Counted from the stretch's first letter, positions 5,580-13,000 are shown. The stretch is DNA of 14,738 bases from Candidatus Aerophobota bacterium (GCA_030616535.1 JAUWXE010000016.1:1-14738), one strand, 5' to 3'. The notes: generated from the letters alone by a model not told the origin. Program-made: numbers and translations.

Positions 5580-7634
5580 GTGTCTAGGGGAAAGATTCTT
5601 CTTTATGTAGTTTTAGTGGTTCTTTTTGGCGGACTAGGAGGCGGGGGGGGTTATTTTGTTTCTGATCTTTATAATCTTCCTCATATTGAACAACTTGAGG
5701 AATACCAGCCAAGCCAGATCACCAGAATATATTCTGGTGATGGTGAAGTCTTAGCAGAATTATTCCAGGAAAGACGAGAAGTCGCCACTCTCTCACGCAT
5801 CCCTCTTTATTTACAAAATGCTTTCATTGCCGCCGAAGATCATAGATTTTATCAACATCGAGGAATAGATTTTAGGCGTATCCTTAAGGCAGCCTGGGTT
5901 GACCTAAGAACCTGGAGTATGGCAGAAGGAGCAAGTACCATAACCCAACAGCTAGCCAGAAATCTTTTCCTCACTCCCCAAAAAACCTTCCTTCGTAAAC
6001 TTAAGGAAACAATTCTAGCCATTCAAATCGAAAGAAGATACAGCAAGAAAGAGATCCTCCCGATGTATCTTAATCAAATATATTTTGGAAAGGGAATCTA
6101 CGGAGTAGGAGAAGCTGCCTCCTTTTATTTTGAAAAAAACATTAGTGACATAAATCTGGCTGAGTCAGCTTTTTTAGCTGCCATTCCCAGAAATCCTACC
6201 TACTACTCTCCCCTAAGTCATCCGGACCATACTAACCAAAGGAAAGAGGTAATCCTCAAAAGAATGCGGGAGCTCGGTTTCATCACCGAGGATGAGTGGA
6301 GAAGGGCCAAGCAAGGGTTCATAAATGTGATAACAAGTGAAGTAAGAAAAAGAAAAGGAAATGTCTTTCACGCTCCTTATTTCGTGGAATGGGTTCGTCA
6401 GAAAATAGAAAGAAAATATGGATATAGGAGGCTCTGGCGGGGAGGACTTAAGGTCTATACCACGCTGGATTTGGATTTGCAGAAAAAGGCAGAGGAGACT
6501 CTGGTACCCTATTTAAAGGAGAATAATCACCAAGGGGCTCTATTGGCCATGGATCCTCATACCGGTTGGGTCAAGACCCTGGTAGGAGGAAGAGATTTTG
6601 CTGAATCCCAATTTAACAGAGCTACCCAGGCCCGTCGTCAAACTGGTTCCGCCTTCAAGCTTTTTACTTATACAGCCGCTATTGACAGTAGAAAATTTAC
6701 TCCAGTCAGTCCCTTCTACGATGCCCCTATTTTTTTTAAAAGAGGTGAAAAGGTAGGAAAAAGTGGAGAAATAAGAGAAGAAGGTAAGTATTGGTCTCCC
6801 CAGAATTTTGAAAAGCATTTCTGGGGAAAAGTTTATCTATGGCAAATGTTCACCCACTCTATTAATGTTAGCTCGGTAAGGCTTCTGCAGAAGGTAGGAG
6901 TGAGCAAGGTCATTGATTATGCTCATAGATTAGGTATCGAGGGCTCTTTAAATCATGATCTTACCCTCACTCTGGGTACCTCGGGGTTGACTCTGCTGGA
7001 GATGGTAAGAGGTTATGCTACCATAGCCAATTACGGGATAAAACTCAAACCCATCTTTATTCAAAGGGTTGAGGATCAAAAAGGAAGGGTCATTGAGGAA
7101 AATTTTCCCCAGGGAGAAATAGTCCTTTCTCCCCAGACTTCATTTGTAATGATTGATCTATTGAAAAAGACTATCGATTATGGAACTGGTCGAAGAGTAC
7201 GCTGGTTAGGGTTCAACAGACCCTGTGCAGGAAAAACCGGAACAGTGGGATGGCCAAAAAAAGAAATTACGGATAAAACAATCGATGCCTGGTTTATAGG
7301 TTTTACCCCCGATTTGATAGCAGGAGTTTGGATAGGTAACGATGACGCAACTCCCCTGGGGGAAAAGATGACAGGAAGTGCGGTAGCTATTCCTATCTGG
7401 ACGGAGTTCATGAAAAGGGCCTTAAAGGAAAGACCAGTAAAGGACTTTCCTTCTCCTCCCGGAATAGTCTTCAAAAAGATAGATGTAGAAACGGGACTTC
7501 TGGCCAGTCCTCAGTCTAAGAATACACTCTGGTTTGCTTTCCTTGAGGATATGGCTCCTCCAAGGTACTCGAACCAGGATAAAAACCTTTCTAGATCAAT
7601 AATTTGGAAATGGAAATTTCTCCCACACCAATAA
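5580..7634 (+). CDS. Class A penicillin-binding protein (PBP1A type)
   Basis: This bifunctional peptidoglycan synthase polymerises lipid II and cross-links stem peptides outside the cytoplasmic membrane. The 684-residue protein has one N-terminal membrane anchor (about residues 5-29, LLYVVLVVLFGG then six glycines). The GT51 domain carries EDHRFYQHRG (86-95, catalytic E86), GASTITQQLARN (117-128), RKLKE (139-143) and YLNQIYFGKGIYGV. The transpeptidase domain has SAFK (S357 nucleophile, K360), SIN (427-429) and KTGT (552-555). It is somewhat short and lacks the long OB insert and C-terminal tails of large PBP1A proteins. The start is GTG at 5580: an in-frame stop lies at 5529-5531 and no other start codon comes between, though the ribosome binding site is weak. 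Its 3' end overlaps the next gene by about 25 bases, so the two are co-transcribed. It could be named mrcA or ponA; orthology is not resolved. Confidence 0.95.
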   Translation: MSRGKILLYVVLVVLFGGLGGGGGYFVSDLYNLPHIEQLEEYQPSQITRIYSGDGEVLAELFQERREVATLSRIPLYLQNAFIAAEDHRFYQHRGIDFRRILKAAWVDLRTWSMAEGASTITQQLARNLFLTPQKTFLRKLKETILAIQIERRYSKKEILPMYLNQIYFGKGIYGVGEAASFYFEKNISDINLAESAFLAAIPRNPTYYSPLSHPDHTNQRKEVILKRMRELGFITEDEWRRAKQGFINVITSEVRKRKGNVFHAPYFVEWVRQKIERKYGYRRLWRGGLKVYTTLDLDLQKKAEETLVPYLKENNHQGALLAMDPHTGWVKTLVGGRDFAESQFNRATQARRQTGSAFKLFTYTAAIDSRKFTPVSPFYDAPIFFKRGEKVGKSGEIREEGKYWSPQNFEKHFWGKVYLWQMFTHSINVSSVRLLQKVGVSKVIDYAHRLGIEGSLNHDLTLTLGTSGLTLLEMVRGYATIANYGIKLKPIFIQRVEDQKGRVIEENFPQGEIVLSPQTSFVMIDLLKKTIDYGTGRRVRWLGFNRPCAGKTGTVGWPKKEITDKTIDAWFIGFTPDLIAGVWIGNDDATPLGEKMTGSAVAIPIWTEFMKRALKERPVKDFPSPPGIVFKKIDVETGLLASPQSKNTLWFAFLEDMAPPRYSNQDKNLSRSIIWKWKFLPHQ

Positions 7635-8371
7635 TTACCTTAACTACCGATTTTAGTTCTGACCTTTATCGGGGACAGATGAAGGGAGTGATCCTTTCTA
7701 TTAACGAAAAGGTGCAGATCATTGATATTGGGCATCATACCAGACATTATGACATTTTAGAAGGGGCTTTTCTAATCTGGCAGGTTTGTTCTCGCTTTCC
7801 TCCCGGCTCTATTCATGTGGGAGTTATCGATCCCGGCGTAGGAACCTCCAGAGCCGGCCTGGCTATCAAAACAGACAAATTTTATTTTATTGGTCCAGAC
7901 AATGGTCTTTTCTCTCTGGCCTTAAAAGACCAAAGGATCAAAACGATAATTCAGATTGATCCCTCTAAATTTGAAAAAGTTAGCCCTACATTCCACGGAA
8001 GAGATATATTTGCTCCCCTAGCTGCTTATATCTCATCGGGAAAAAAAATAGAGGATTTTGGCCAAAGGATCGATAAAATCAAAGAGTTAAAGCTCAAAAA
8101 AAATTCCATAATTTATATTGACGAATTTGGCAACATCATCACCTCCTTAAGAAAAATTTCTCCTTTAGCCAAGAAAGTGACCATACATTATAAAGATAGA
8201 AAGATCAAAGCCAAATTCGCTCAAGCCTTCGCTGAGGTAAAGGAGGGTGAGTTTGTCATCCTAAGGGGAAGTTCTGGCTATCTGGAAATTGACAAAAATA
8301 AAGATTCTGCTGCTAAAGATTTAGGGGCAAAAGTGGGAGAAAGGGTGAAGATTTACCCTTCAGGTTTATAG
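7610..8371 (+). CDS. S-adenosyl-L-methionine hydrolase (DUF62, adenosine-forming)
   Basis: This family (SAM hydroxide adenosyltransferase, related to fluorinase and chlorinase) attacks SAM with water, giving adenosine and L-methionine. The 253-residue protein shows the N-terminal ITLTTDF block, the conserved Asp-Arg-His triad in DPGVGTSR (D74, R81) and FHGRD (H129), and the IGPDNG loop. The C-terminal domain has YIDEFGNIITS and a near-terminal RGSSGYLEI. I take ATG 7610 because family members start just before the ITLTTDF strand; a TTG at 7604 would add two residues. No good Shine-Dalgarno is present, so translation probably depends on coupling with the overlapping penicillin-binding protein gene. 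Its stop overlaps the convergent metK gene by 6 bases, putting SAM breakdown next to SAM synthesis. Lack of halogenase-specific features cannot be proven by eye; hydrolase is the default. Confidence 0.92.
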   Translation: MEISPTPIITLTTDFSSDLYRGQMKGVILSINEKVQIIDIGHHTRHYDILEGAFLIWQVCSRFPPGSIHVGVIDPGVGTSRAGLAIKTDKFYFIGPDNGLFSLALKDQRIKTIIQIDPSKFEKVSPTFHGRDIFAPLAAYISSGKKIEDFGQRIDKIKELKLKKNSIIYIDEFGNIITSLRKISPLAKKVTIHYKDRKIKAKFAQAFAEVKEGEFVILRGSSGYLEIDKNKDSAAKDLGAKVGERVKIYPSGL

Positions 8372-9514
8372 TCCGGCTTGTTTTCTTAAACTCTCAGCAA
8401 GATCTATCCTCTCCCAGGTAAACTCGGGATCACTGCGACCAAAATGACCATAACAGGCGGTTTTCTTATAAATAGGACGAAGAAGATCCAGTGTTTCGAT
8501 CATCCCCCGCGGAGTAAGATCAAAGTTATCTTTGATAAGCTTTTTCATTTTGGATTCCGGGATTTTCCCGCTACCAAAGCTATCCACCATAAGAGAAACA
8601 GGCTCACTCCTTCCGATCACATAGGCAAGTTGCACTTCACATCTTTGAGTGATCCCTGAGGCCACCAAATTTTTGGCAATATACCGGGCCATGTAAGATC
8701 CTGAGCGGTCCACCTTGGTAGGATCTTTTCCTGAGAAACATCCTCCACCGTGGGAACCCACTCCTCCGTAAGTATCGATGATTATTTTTCTTCCTGTAAG
8801 GCCAGTGTCTGCTTGAGGACCGCCTATTTTAAAGCTCCCGGTCTGATTTATATAATAACCCATCTCTTCATTTCTATATTGCTCAGGAATGCCGGGCTTT
8901 ATCACTTTCTCTATTATCTCGTCCTCGATATCCTCTACTTCCACCTCAGGACTATGTTGAGCAGAGATGACCACCGCTTTTACCCTTTTCGGCACCCCAT
9001 TCTCGTATTCTACGGTGACCTGAGATTTCCCGTCCGGTCGAAGATAGGCGAGAATTTTCTTTTTTCTCATCTCAGCTAATCTACGCGTCAACCGATGGGC
9101 CAAAACTATGGTAAGAGGCATGAATTCAGGGGTTTCCGTGGTAGCATAACCAAACATCATTCCCTGATCTCCTGCTCCATCTCGGTCCACACCCAAGGCA
9201 ATATCTGGCGACTGCTCGTTGATTGAGGTAATAACTGCACAACTCTTATAGTCGATACCAAAACTTGCCTGCGTATACCCTATCTCTTTTATTGTTTGGC
9301 GAGCTATCCTGGGTATATCTACGTAACATTCCGTGGTGATCTCTCCAGCTATAAAGACGAGACCTGTGGTGACTAAAGTCTCACAGGCTACTCTTCCCTT
9401 AGAATCTTTTTCCAACACGGCATCTAATACAGCATCCGATATCTGATCAGCGATTTTATCTGGATGTCCCTCTGTTACTGATTCCGAAGTGAATAAGTAC
9501 CTTTCTCGGCTCAT
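8366..9514 (-). CDS. metK: S-adenosylmethionine synthetase
   Basis: The product makes SAM from methionine and ATP with release of phosphate and pyrophosphate; the active enzyme is a cytosolic oligomer. The 382-residue protein has the standard order: TSESVTEGHPDKIADQISDA (9-28, metal/ATP histidine H17), GEITTECYVD, GAGDQGMMFGYA (123-134), GGPQADTGLTGRKIIIDTYG, then the phosphate loop GGGCFSGKDPTKVDRS (266-281), where most relatives have Ala instead of the Cys. The ATG at 9514 is preceded by AAGGAG at 6 bases. No SAM riboswitch fits in the 60-base gap to the upstream PTS gene, so it is probably expressed as the last gene of the rpoN-hpf-ptsN minus-strand run. It overlaps the SAM hydrolase gene tail to tail. 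Confidence 0.97.
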   Translation of the reverse strand: MSRERYLFTSESVTEGHPDKIADQISDAVLDAVLEKDSKGRVACETLVTTGLVFIAGEITTECYVDIPRIARQTIKEIGYTQASFGIDYKSCAVITSINEQSPDIALGVDRDGAGDQGMMFGYATTETPEFMPLTIVLAHRLTRRLAEMRKKKILAYLRPDGKSQVTVEYENGVPKRVKAVVISAQHSPEVEVEDIEDEIIEKVIKPGIPEQYRNEEMGYYINQTGSFKIGGPQADTGLTGRKIIIDTYGGVGSHGGGCFSGKDPTKVDRSGSYMARYIAKNLVASGITQRCEVQLAYVIGRSEPVSLMVDSFGSGKIPESKMKKLIKDNFDLTPRGMIETLDLLRPIYKKTACYGHFGRSDPEFTWERIDLAESLRKQAGL

Positions 9515-9574
9515 CGGTTACTCCTTAGACATTTTGGTTAATGACTTAGCTACGTTCTTTTCTTCCTTGTATCT

Positions 9575-10030
9575 TTAACCTTCTTCTTTCTCGATAATCT
9601 GCTCAATTTCCTCAACTGTTTGTGCTTTCATCAAAGCTTGACGAGATTTTTTACGTCTTAAGAAACGCGAGATTGTGGCTAAGGCTTTTAAGTAATCTCC
9701 GGCGGCGTTTTTGGGAGCGGCTAACATAAAGAATAAATAAACTGGCTCCTTATCTAAAGCGTCAAAATCGATACCCTCCTTGGATATACCGAACGCTCCC
9801 ACCAGAGATTTAATCCCCGAGGAACGAGCATGAGGAATGGCTATATTATATCCGATCCCTGTACTTCCCAATTCTTCCCTTTCTTGAATGACTCTTAAAA
9901 ACTCATCTCGGTCGGTAACCTGACCGGTTTTTTCTAAAAGGTTCGTTAACTCTTTTAGCACCTCTTTCTTGGCGCGGGACTCTAGCCTTGGCTTAATGGC
10001 TCTTTTATCCAGAAAACTCTTTATCTGCAC
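9575..10030 (-). CDS. ptsN: PTS EIIA domain protein, fructose/nitrogen (PtsN) type
   Basis: This is a 151-residue single-domain EIIA of the fructose/mannitol/Ntr class. The phospho-accepting histidine is H67 in IAIPHAR, preceded by the typical RExxGSTGIG block (REELGSTGIG, 51-60) and followed by VYLFFMLAAP. No sugar-transporting EIIB or EIIC partner is next to it. With hpf and rpoN upstream in the same order as in proteobacteria, a regulatory EIIA-Ntr role (phosphorylation-dependent control of potassium, nitrogen or other proteins) is more likely than sugar uptake. The start is GTG at 10030 with AGGAGG 7 bases upstream. HPr-like and EI proteins, which would supply the phosphate, are not in the window. 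The function is inferred from family and synteny. Confidence 0.85.
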   Translation of the reverse strand: MQIKSFLDKRAIKPRLESRAKKEVLKELTNLLEKTGQVTDRDEFLRVIQEREELGSTGIGYNIAIPHARSSGIKSLVGAFGISKEGIDFDALDKEPVYLFFMLAAPKNAAGDYLKALATISRFLRRKKSRQALMKAQTVEEIEQIIEKEEG

Positions 10031-10137
10031 CCTACCCTCCTTTTGTTAGAAGTGAGTATTCCAGAATGGAAATGGTCAAACTTCAACTATCGATATTTAT
10101 ATTTGGGGCTCTATTAAACCGAAGTTACCCTCATCTG

Positions 10138-10488
10138 TTAAGTAAAGGACATTAATCTTGACAAGGAGTCTCTTTTCCTCATCCGCATCCGGGATCTGCG
10201 TGATTTGATTTTCTCTTTGAACTTCTTAGCCTGTTTGTTTACTTTATCAATGGCAGTCTCCACTGAGGTGTATAGATCAGGACTCGATCCATCTCCATGG
10301 ATGGTAAGGCCATCAGCTACAACATTAATCTCAGTTAGATACCTCTTTTTTTCCTCTTTAAGCCTTACCCGTGCAGAGAGGCCTCGTCGGAGGTATTTAT
10401 TTATTTTTTGAAGTTTTTTCCTGATATGCTTATCAAGATCCGCGGTCACCGGAACGTGGTGGTGGGTTCCGCTCACTTCCACCTGCAT
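10138..10488 (-). CDS. hpf: Ribosome hibernation promoting factor / YfiA-like
   Basis: This 116-residue protein of the HPF/YfiA (RaiA) family binds the decoding channel of the 30S subunit and silences ribosomes in starvation or cold. The N-terminal beta-alpha-beta domain is recognisable: MQVEVSGTHHHVPV, LDKHIRKKLQKINKYL, TEINVVADG, and DLYTSVETAIDKVNKQAKKFKEKI. It is the short form: the dimerising C-terminal domain of long HPF (about 190 residues) is missing and is replaced by a strongly basic tail of about 25 residues (RRSRMRMRKR). I place the start at ATG 10488, which matches the family N-terminus and has AGGGAG 8 bases upstream. A TTG at 10521 would add 11 residues without improving the match. 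It is located between csp and ptsN. Confidence 0.92.
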   Translation of the reverse strand: MQVEVSGTHHHVPVTADLDKHIRKKLQKINKYLRRGLSARVRLKEEKKRYLTEINVVADGLTIHGDGSSPDLYTSVETAIDKVNKQAKKFKEKIKSRRSRMRMRKRDSLSRLMSFT

Positions 10489-10532
10489 TGCCCTATCTCC
10501 CTTCCCTGGGATTTTTAACAATCAATATAAGT

Positions 10533-10611
10533 CCCGGCCGAACAACTATAATAAAAGTTTCAAGGTCGTAATATTGAACTTTTCACTTTGCACTATATCC
10601 GTTCAGCCGGG
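10533..10611 (-). promoter_or_regulatory. Nested inverted repeats: likely structured RNA between csp and hpf
   Basis: An outer stem of 11 bp pairs 10611-10601 (minus-strand CCCGGCTGAAC) with 10543-10533 (GTTCGGCCGGG). Its one non-Watson-Crick pair is U.G in minus-strand RNA, but would be C-A in plus-strand RNA, which points to a minus-strand transcript. Inside it a second stem pairs 10583-10574 (AAAAGTTCAA) with 10563-10553 (TTGAAACTTTT), with one bulged A, around a 10-base loop. No T-run follows, so it is not an ordinary terminator. It lies in the csp-hpf intergenic RNA and could be a processing site, an mRNA stabiliser or a regulatory leader for hpf. Confidence 0.5.
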
Positions 10612-10638
10612 TAAAGTTTGGAAAGTCAAACGTGCTAC

Positions 10639-10842
10639 TTATTTCTTAACTACGTTAACTGCTTGAAGACCACGCTCACCTTCCTGGACGTCGAAGGAAA
10701 CTTTGTCGCCTTGTTCCAAACTCTTGAATCCTTCTCCTTGGATATTGGAAAAGTGGACAAAAACATCCTCGCCATTTTCCCTTTCAATAAACCCATAACC
10801 CTTACGGTCATCAAACCACTTGACCGTTCCTTCTTCTGACAT
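10639..10842 (-). CDS. csp: Cold-shock domain protein (CspA family)
   Basis: This is a 67-residue single cold-shock domain, an OB-fold that binds single-stranded RNA and DNA and melts mRNA structure. RNP1 is KGYGFIE and RNP2 is VFVHF, with the usual GTVKWFDDRKGYGF opening and a LEQGDKVSFDVQEGERGLQAVNV ending. The length is typical. The ATG at 10842 has an excellent AGGAGGT 7 bases upstream and a perfect-consensus promoter. The leader of about 55 bases contains a 12-bp palindrome. It is followed by hpf about 150 bases downstream on the same strand, suggesting linked stress expression of an RNA chaperone and a ribosome hibernation factor. Whether it is cold-induced or constitutive cannot be told. 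Confidence 0.96.
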   Translation of the reverse strand: MSEEGTVKWFDDRKGYGFIERENGEDVFVHFSNIQGEGFKSLEQGDKVSFDVQEGERGLQAVNVVKK

Positions 10843-10870
10843 AACCTACACCTCCTGTAAATTTATGAAC

Positions 10871-10882
10871 AGCGTTAACGCT
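10871..10882. repeat. Perfect 12-bp palindrome in the csp leader
   Basis: AGCGTTAACGCT is its own reverse complement. It sits about 15-27 bases after the predicted csp start site and about 14 bases before the Shine-Dalgarno sequence, a place where a repressor operator or an RNA hairpin could act. Confidence 0.5.
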
Positions 10883-10903
10883 TCAAAATAGATTATCGCA
10901 GGA

Positions 10904-10932
10904 ATTATATTATAGGAAGATAAATTTGTCAA
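10904..10932 (-). promoter_or_regulatory. Consensus sigma-70 promoter for csp
   Basis: On the minus strand the -35 is TTGACA (10932-10927), the spacer 17 bases and the -10 TATAAT (10909-10904): 12 of 12 consensus positions with ideal spacing. The start would be near 10897. This is the strongest promoter in the window. Confidence 0.85.
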
Positions 10933-10940
10933 CAGAACTT

Positions 10941-11687
10941 TCAGGAAGCTCTGGCCAAGGTGAATATATAAACTTCCCTGGCCTTTGCTTTTTTAAGGAC
11001 TTTTACCGCTTCTCTAACCGTTGTCCCCGTGGTATAAACATCGTCAACTAAAAGTATCTTTTTTTCTCGAAATTCATCTTTGTTTCTGAATTGAAATGCT
11101 CCTTTTATATTCTCTAACCGTTCTTTCTTGCTCAATGAAGTTTGGCTTTTAGTTGCTTTCACCCTTTTGAGGTTGTTCTTAACTAATTTGAGGTCAAAAT
11201 GTGTAGCTATCGCTTTGGCTAACAACTCAGCCTGATTGAATCCTCTTTCCTTTAGTTTTTTTCGATGTAAAGGGATAGGCACTACCAGATCAAATTTAGA
11301 GAAGGGCAGGTCTGTTGTATGAAAAAAATAGAACTTCAGGGTTTTTTCTAATCGCTTCATTATCCCTTTTTTTCTGTGGTATTTAAAAAGATGGATCGCT
11401 TCTTTCATCACTCCTTCGTAAAGAGTGGGAACGAAGATTTTCTTAAAGGGCGATGAGCCTTGGCGGCACTCTGCACACAAAAGAGAGGGAAGTTCCTGGG
11501 AGGCGAGGGAGGCAGGAAATGGTTTGGCACACCTTGAACAATAAGGCATCTTTAGCCATTTTACTTTGCCCCAGCAGTTTTCACAGATATAGCTGAAGTT
11601 TAAGGACTCAAGAGCCTGGTTACATATCTTACAATCTGCCGGCAAAAAAAGACTAACCAGGCCCCTTGCTAGGCCTTTAAGATCCAA
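10941..11687 (-). CDS. comF: ComF family phosphoribosyltransferase-like protein
   Basis: This 248-residue protein belongs to the ComF/GntX family, which in competent bacteria helps move incoming single-stranded DNA, though many members have no tested role. The N-terminus carries four CxxC pairs (C19/C22, C35/C38, C50/C53, C71/C74), enough for two zinc sites. The C-terminal half is a phosphoribosyltransferase fold with VPIPLHRKKLKERGFNQ (136-152) and the PRPP loop ILLVDDVYTTGTT (211-223). The start is TTG at 11687, with GGGAG about 9 bases upstream; this keeps the first Cys pair near the N-terminus as in relatives. It lies between rpoN and csp on the same strand, with its own probable promoter. 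No other competence gene is in the window. Confidence 0.92.
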   Translation of the reverse strand: MDLKGLARGLVSLFLPADCKICNQALESLNFSYICENCWGKVKWLKMPYCSRCAKPFPASLASQELPSLLCAECRQGSSPFKKIFVPTLYEGVMKEAIHLFKYHRKKGIMKRLEKTLKFYFFHTTDLPFSKFDLVVPIPLHRKKLKERGFNQAELLAKAIATHFDLKLVKNNLKRVKATKSQTSLSKKERLENIKGAFQFRNKDEFREKKILLVDDVYTTGTTVREAVKVLKKAKAREVYIFTLARAS

Positions 11688-11710
11688 TTGCGCTTACTCC
11701 CACCATCCAG

Positions 11711-11737
11711 ACTATAACAGATAAAAGAAGTTGTCAA
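11711..11737 (-). promoter_or_regulatory. Candidate extended -10 promoter for comF
   Basis: On the minus strand TTGACA (11737-11732) is followed after 15 bases by TATAGT (11716-11711), which has TGT directly before it, an extended -10 element. The spacer is short, which the extended -10 could offset. Just upstream a weak 5-bp hairpin (11744-11748 with 11755-11759) lies after rpoN. Confidence 0.5.
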
Positions 11738-11769
11738 AATAACGAAGAGCCAAATCTTCATTTTGATTT

Positions 11770-12948
11770 TTAAAAAGCTAGAGTTGACGGAGAATCCAGA
11801 AAACTGGGGGCTTTACCTTGGTATTGATGCATCCTTTCGAAACTAGAGGGGATCTTTAAGTTTTTCCGACAATCGCTTATAGAGCGCCTAGAAATAGAAA
11901 TCCCGTATTTTTTTCTTAACTGAGTTCTAATCTCTTGGTCACTGTAAGTCTTGGAAAGGGACCCATTTTGTATTTCATTTTTTTCCTGTTCAATAACTTC
12001 TCTGATAAGCTTTTTTCTTATTTCTCGTTTACTGGGAAAAAGAGTTTTAAGGGAAATTTGTCTTCCTTGAGGAATACGGATGGCCTTCCTATTGATGGCT
12101 CTACTTATTAGAGATGGATTTACCCCTATTTTTCTACTTAATGAGACCTGAGTGAAGGGTTTTAAATCTTGGAAATCTCCTGAGAGGAGAAAATCACGCT
12201 GGACCTCTATTAAGTTTTGAATTACCTGATAGATAGTAGTCTTTCTACTATTGATCAACCTTAACTTATTAAGTAAAGAGTCAATTTTTCGAATCTCATT
12301 TTTAGCAAAAATTCCCACCTTTTTTATCTTTTCAACTCTATCAAAGTCGATGAGATAGCGTCCCTTAGCCATCTCGGAGGAAAAATAACCAACAGTCAAT
12401 TGGCCATTATTTTTCTCAATAGAGGCAATGGTAGAATAATATATTCTAGCTGTCCTATTATCCTGAGGTGAGCCAGTCAGTTTACTTTCAAGATAGAATT
12501 TATCTACGAAATCATATATTTTTCTTACTGTTTCCAGAGTTAGACCGCATTGTCGAGCTACCTCCTTGGAAGTTACCTCGGGTACCCCATCCAAAAAATA
12601 CTTTTTAAACCTATCTACCCCTAACTTTTTTATGGTGGAGACCAAGCCTTTTTCCTGAGCCAGGAAAGATTCTACCTCGAGAGTATCTCGACTGGGAGTG
12701 ATGGTGGGATCAAGGGGAAGCATTTTGGGCTGGGTAATCTTAGTCCAGGGAGGCTTTTTGTACCTGATAACTTTTATTTCTGAGAGCATTAGCTTCTTAA
12801 ACAGAGGCTCATTTTCAACTTCCTGGATGAGTTTTTGAAACTCATCTTCGGGCAGGCTCATAAACTCAGCCAATTTCATTCTACCCATAAGCTTTGCTAC
12901 TTGCTTTGCTCTTTGGGCCAGAACTTGCCTACCTTCCAAAGCGCTCAA
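11770..12948 (-). CDS. rpoN: RNA polymerase sigma-54 factor, divergent and short
   Basis: This 392-residue protein is readable as sigma-54 from start to end, but is shorter than the usual 430-500 and diverged. Region I (about 7-52) keeps the helical pattern ending in EVENEPLF, matching the usual ENPLL block, but is poor in Gln. A short linker leads to a core-binding region (about 90-220). The helix-turn-helix follows: LKPFTQVSLSRKIGVNPSLISRAINRKAIRIPQG (262-295), the counterpart of the classical LT-x-VA-x-G-x-H-STVSRA element. The RpoN box that reads the -24 GG is SRRSISDCRK (353-362) against canonical ARRTVAKYRE, so the two arginines stay but several positions change. The start is TTG at 12948 with AAGGA upstream; later starts would cut region I. 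The partner enhancer-binding protein is not in the window. Gene order with hpf and ptsN supports the call. Confidence 0.88.
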   Translation of the reverse strand: MSALEGRQVLAQRAKQVAKLMGRMKLAEFMSLPEDEFQKLIQEVENEPLFKKLMLSEIKVIRYKKPPWTKITQPKMLPLDPTITPSRDTLEVESFLAQEKGLVSTIKKLGVDRFKKYFLDGVPEVTSKEVARQCGLTLETVRKIYDFVDKFYLESKLTGSPQDNRTARIYYSTIASIEKNNGQLTVGYFSSEMAKGRYLIDFDRVEKIKKVGIFAKNEIRKIDSLLNKLRLINSRKTTIYQVIQNLIEVQRDFLLSGDFQDLKPFTQVSLSRKIGVNPSLISRAINRKAIRIPQGRQISLKTLFPSKREIRKKLIREVIEQEKNEIQNGSLSKTYSDQEIRTQLRKKYGISISRRSISDCRKNLKIPSSFERMHQYQGKAPSFLDSPSTLAF

Positions 12949-13000
12949 TATCCTTGTCCTTCTTCAGTCTGTTAACTTAAAACCCCCTTATTTTATAAGT

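Noticed and set aside
8750..9079. 109-residue ORF on the plus strand within metK
   Set aside because: It lies entirely antisense to the strongly conserved metK reading frame and has no recognisable motif; the same applies to the other antisense ORFs inside real genes.
9515..9574. SAM riboswitch upstream of metK
   Set aside because: The gap to the ptsN stop is only 60 bases, contains a plain Shine-Dalgarno and no paired elements of an S-box or related class.
10488..10521. TTG 10521 as start of hpf
   Set aside because: It would add 11 residues not found in the family; ATG 10488 has a ribosome binding site and the typical MQVxVSG start.
10489..10638. Sigma-54 (-24/-12) promoter for hpf or neighbouring genes
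   Set aside because: I looked for GG-N10-GC spacing with TGGCA/TTGC flanks in the main intergenic regions and found no convincing match, although the altered RpoN box could mean a changed consensus.
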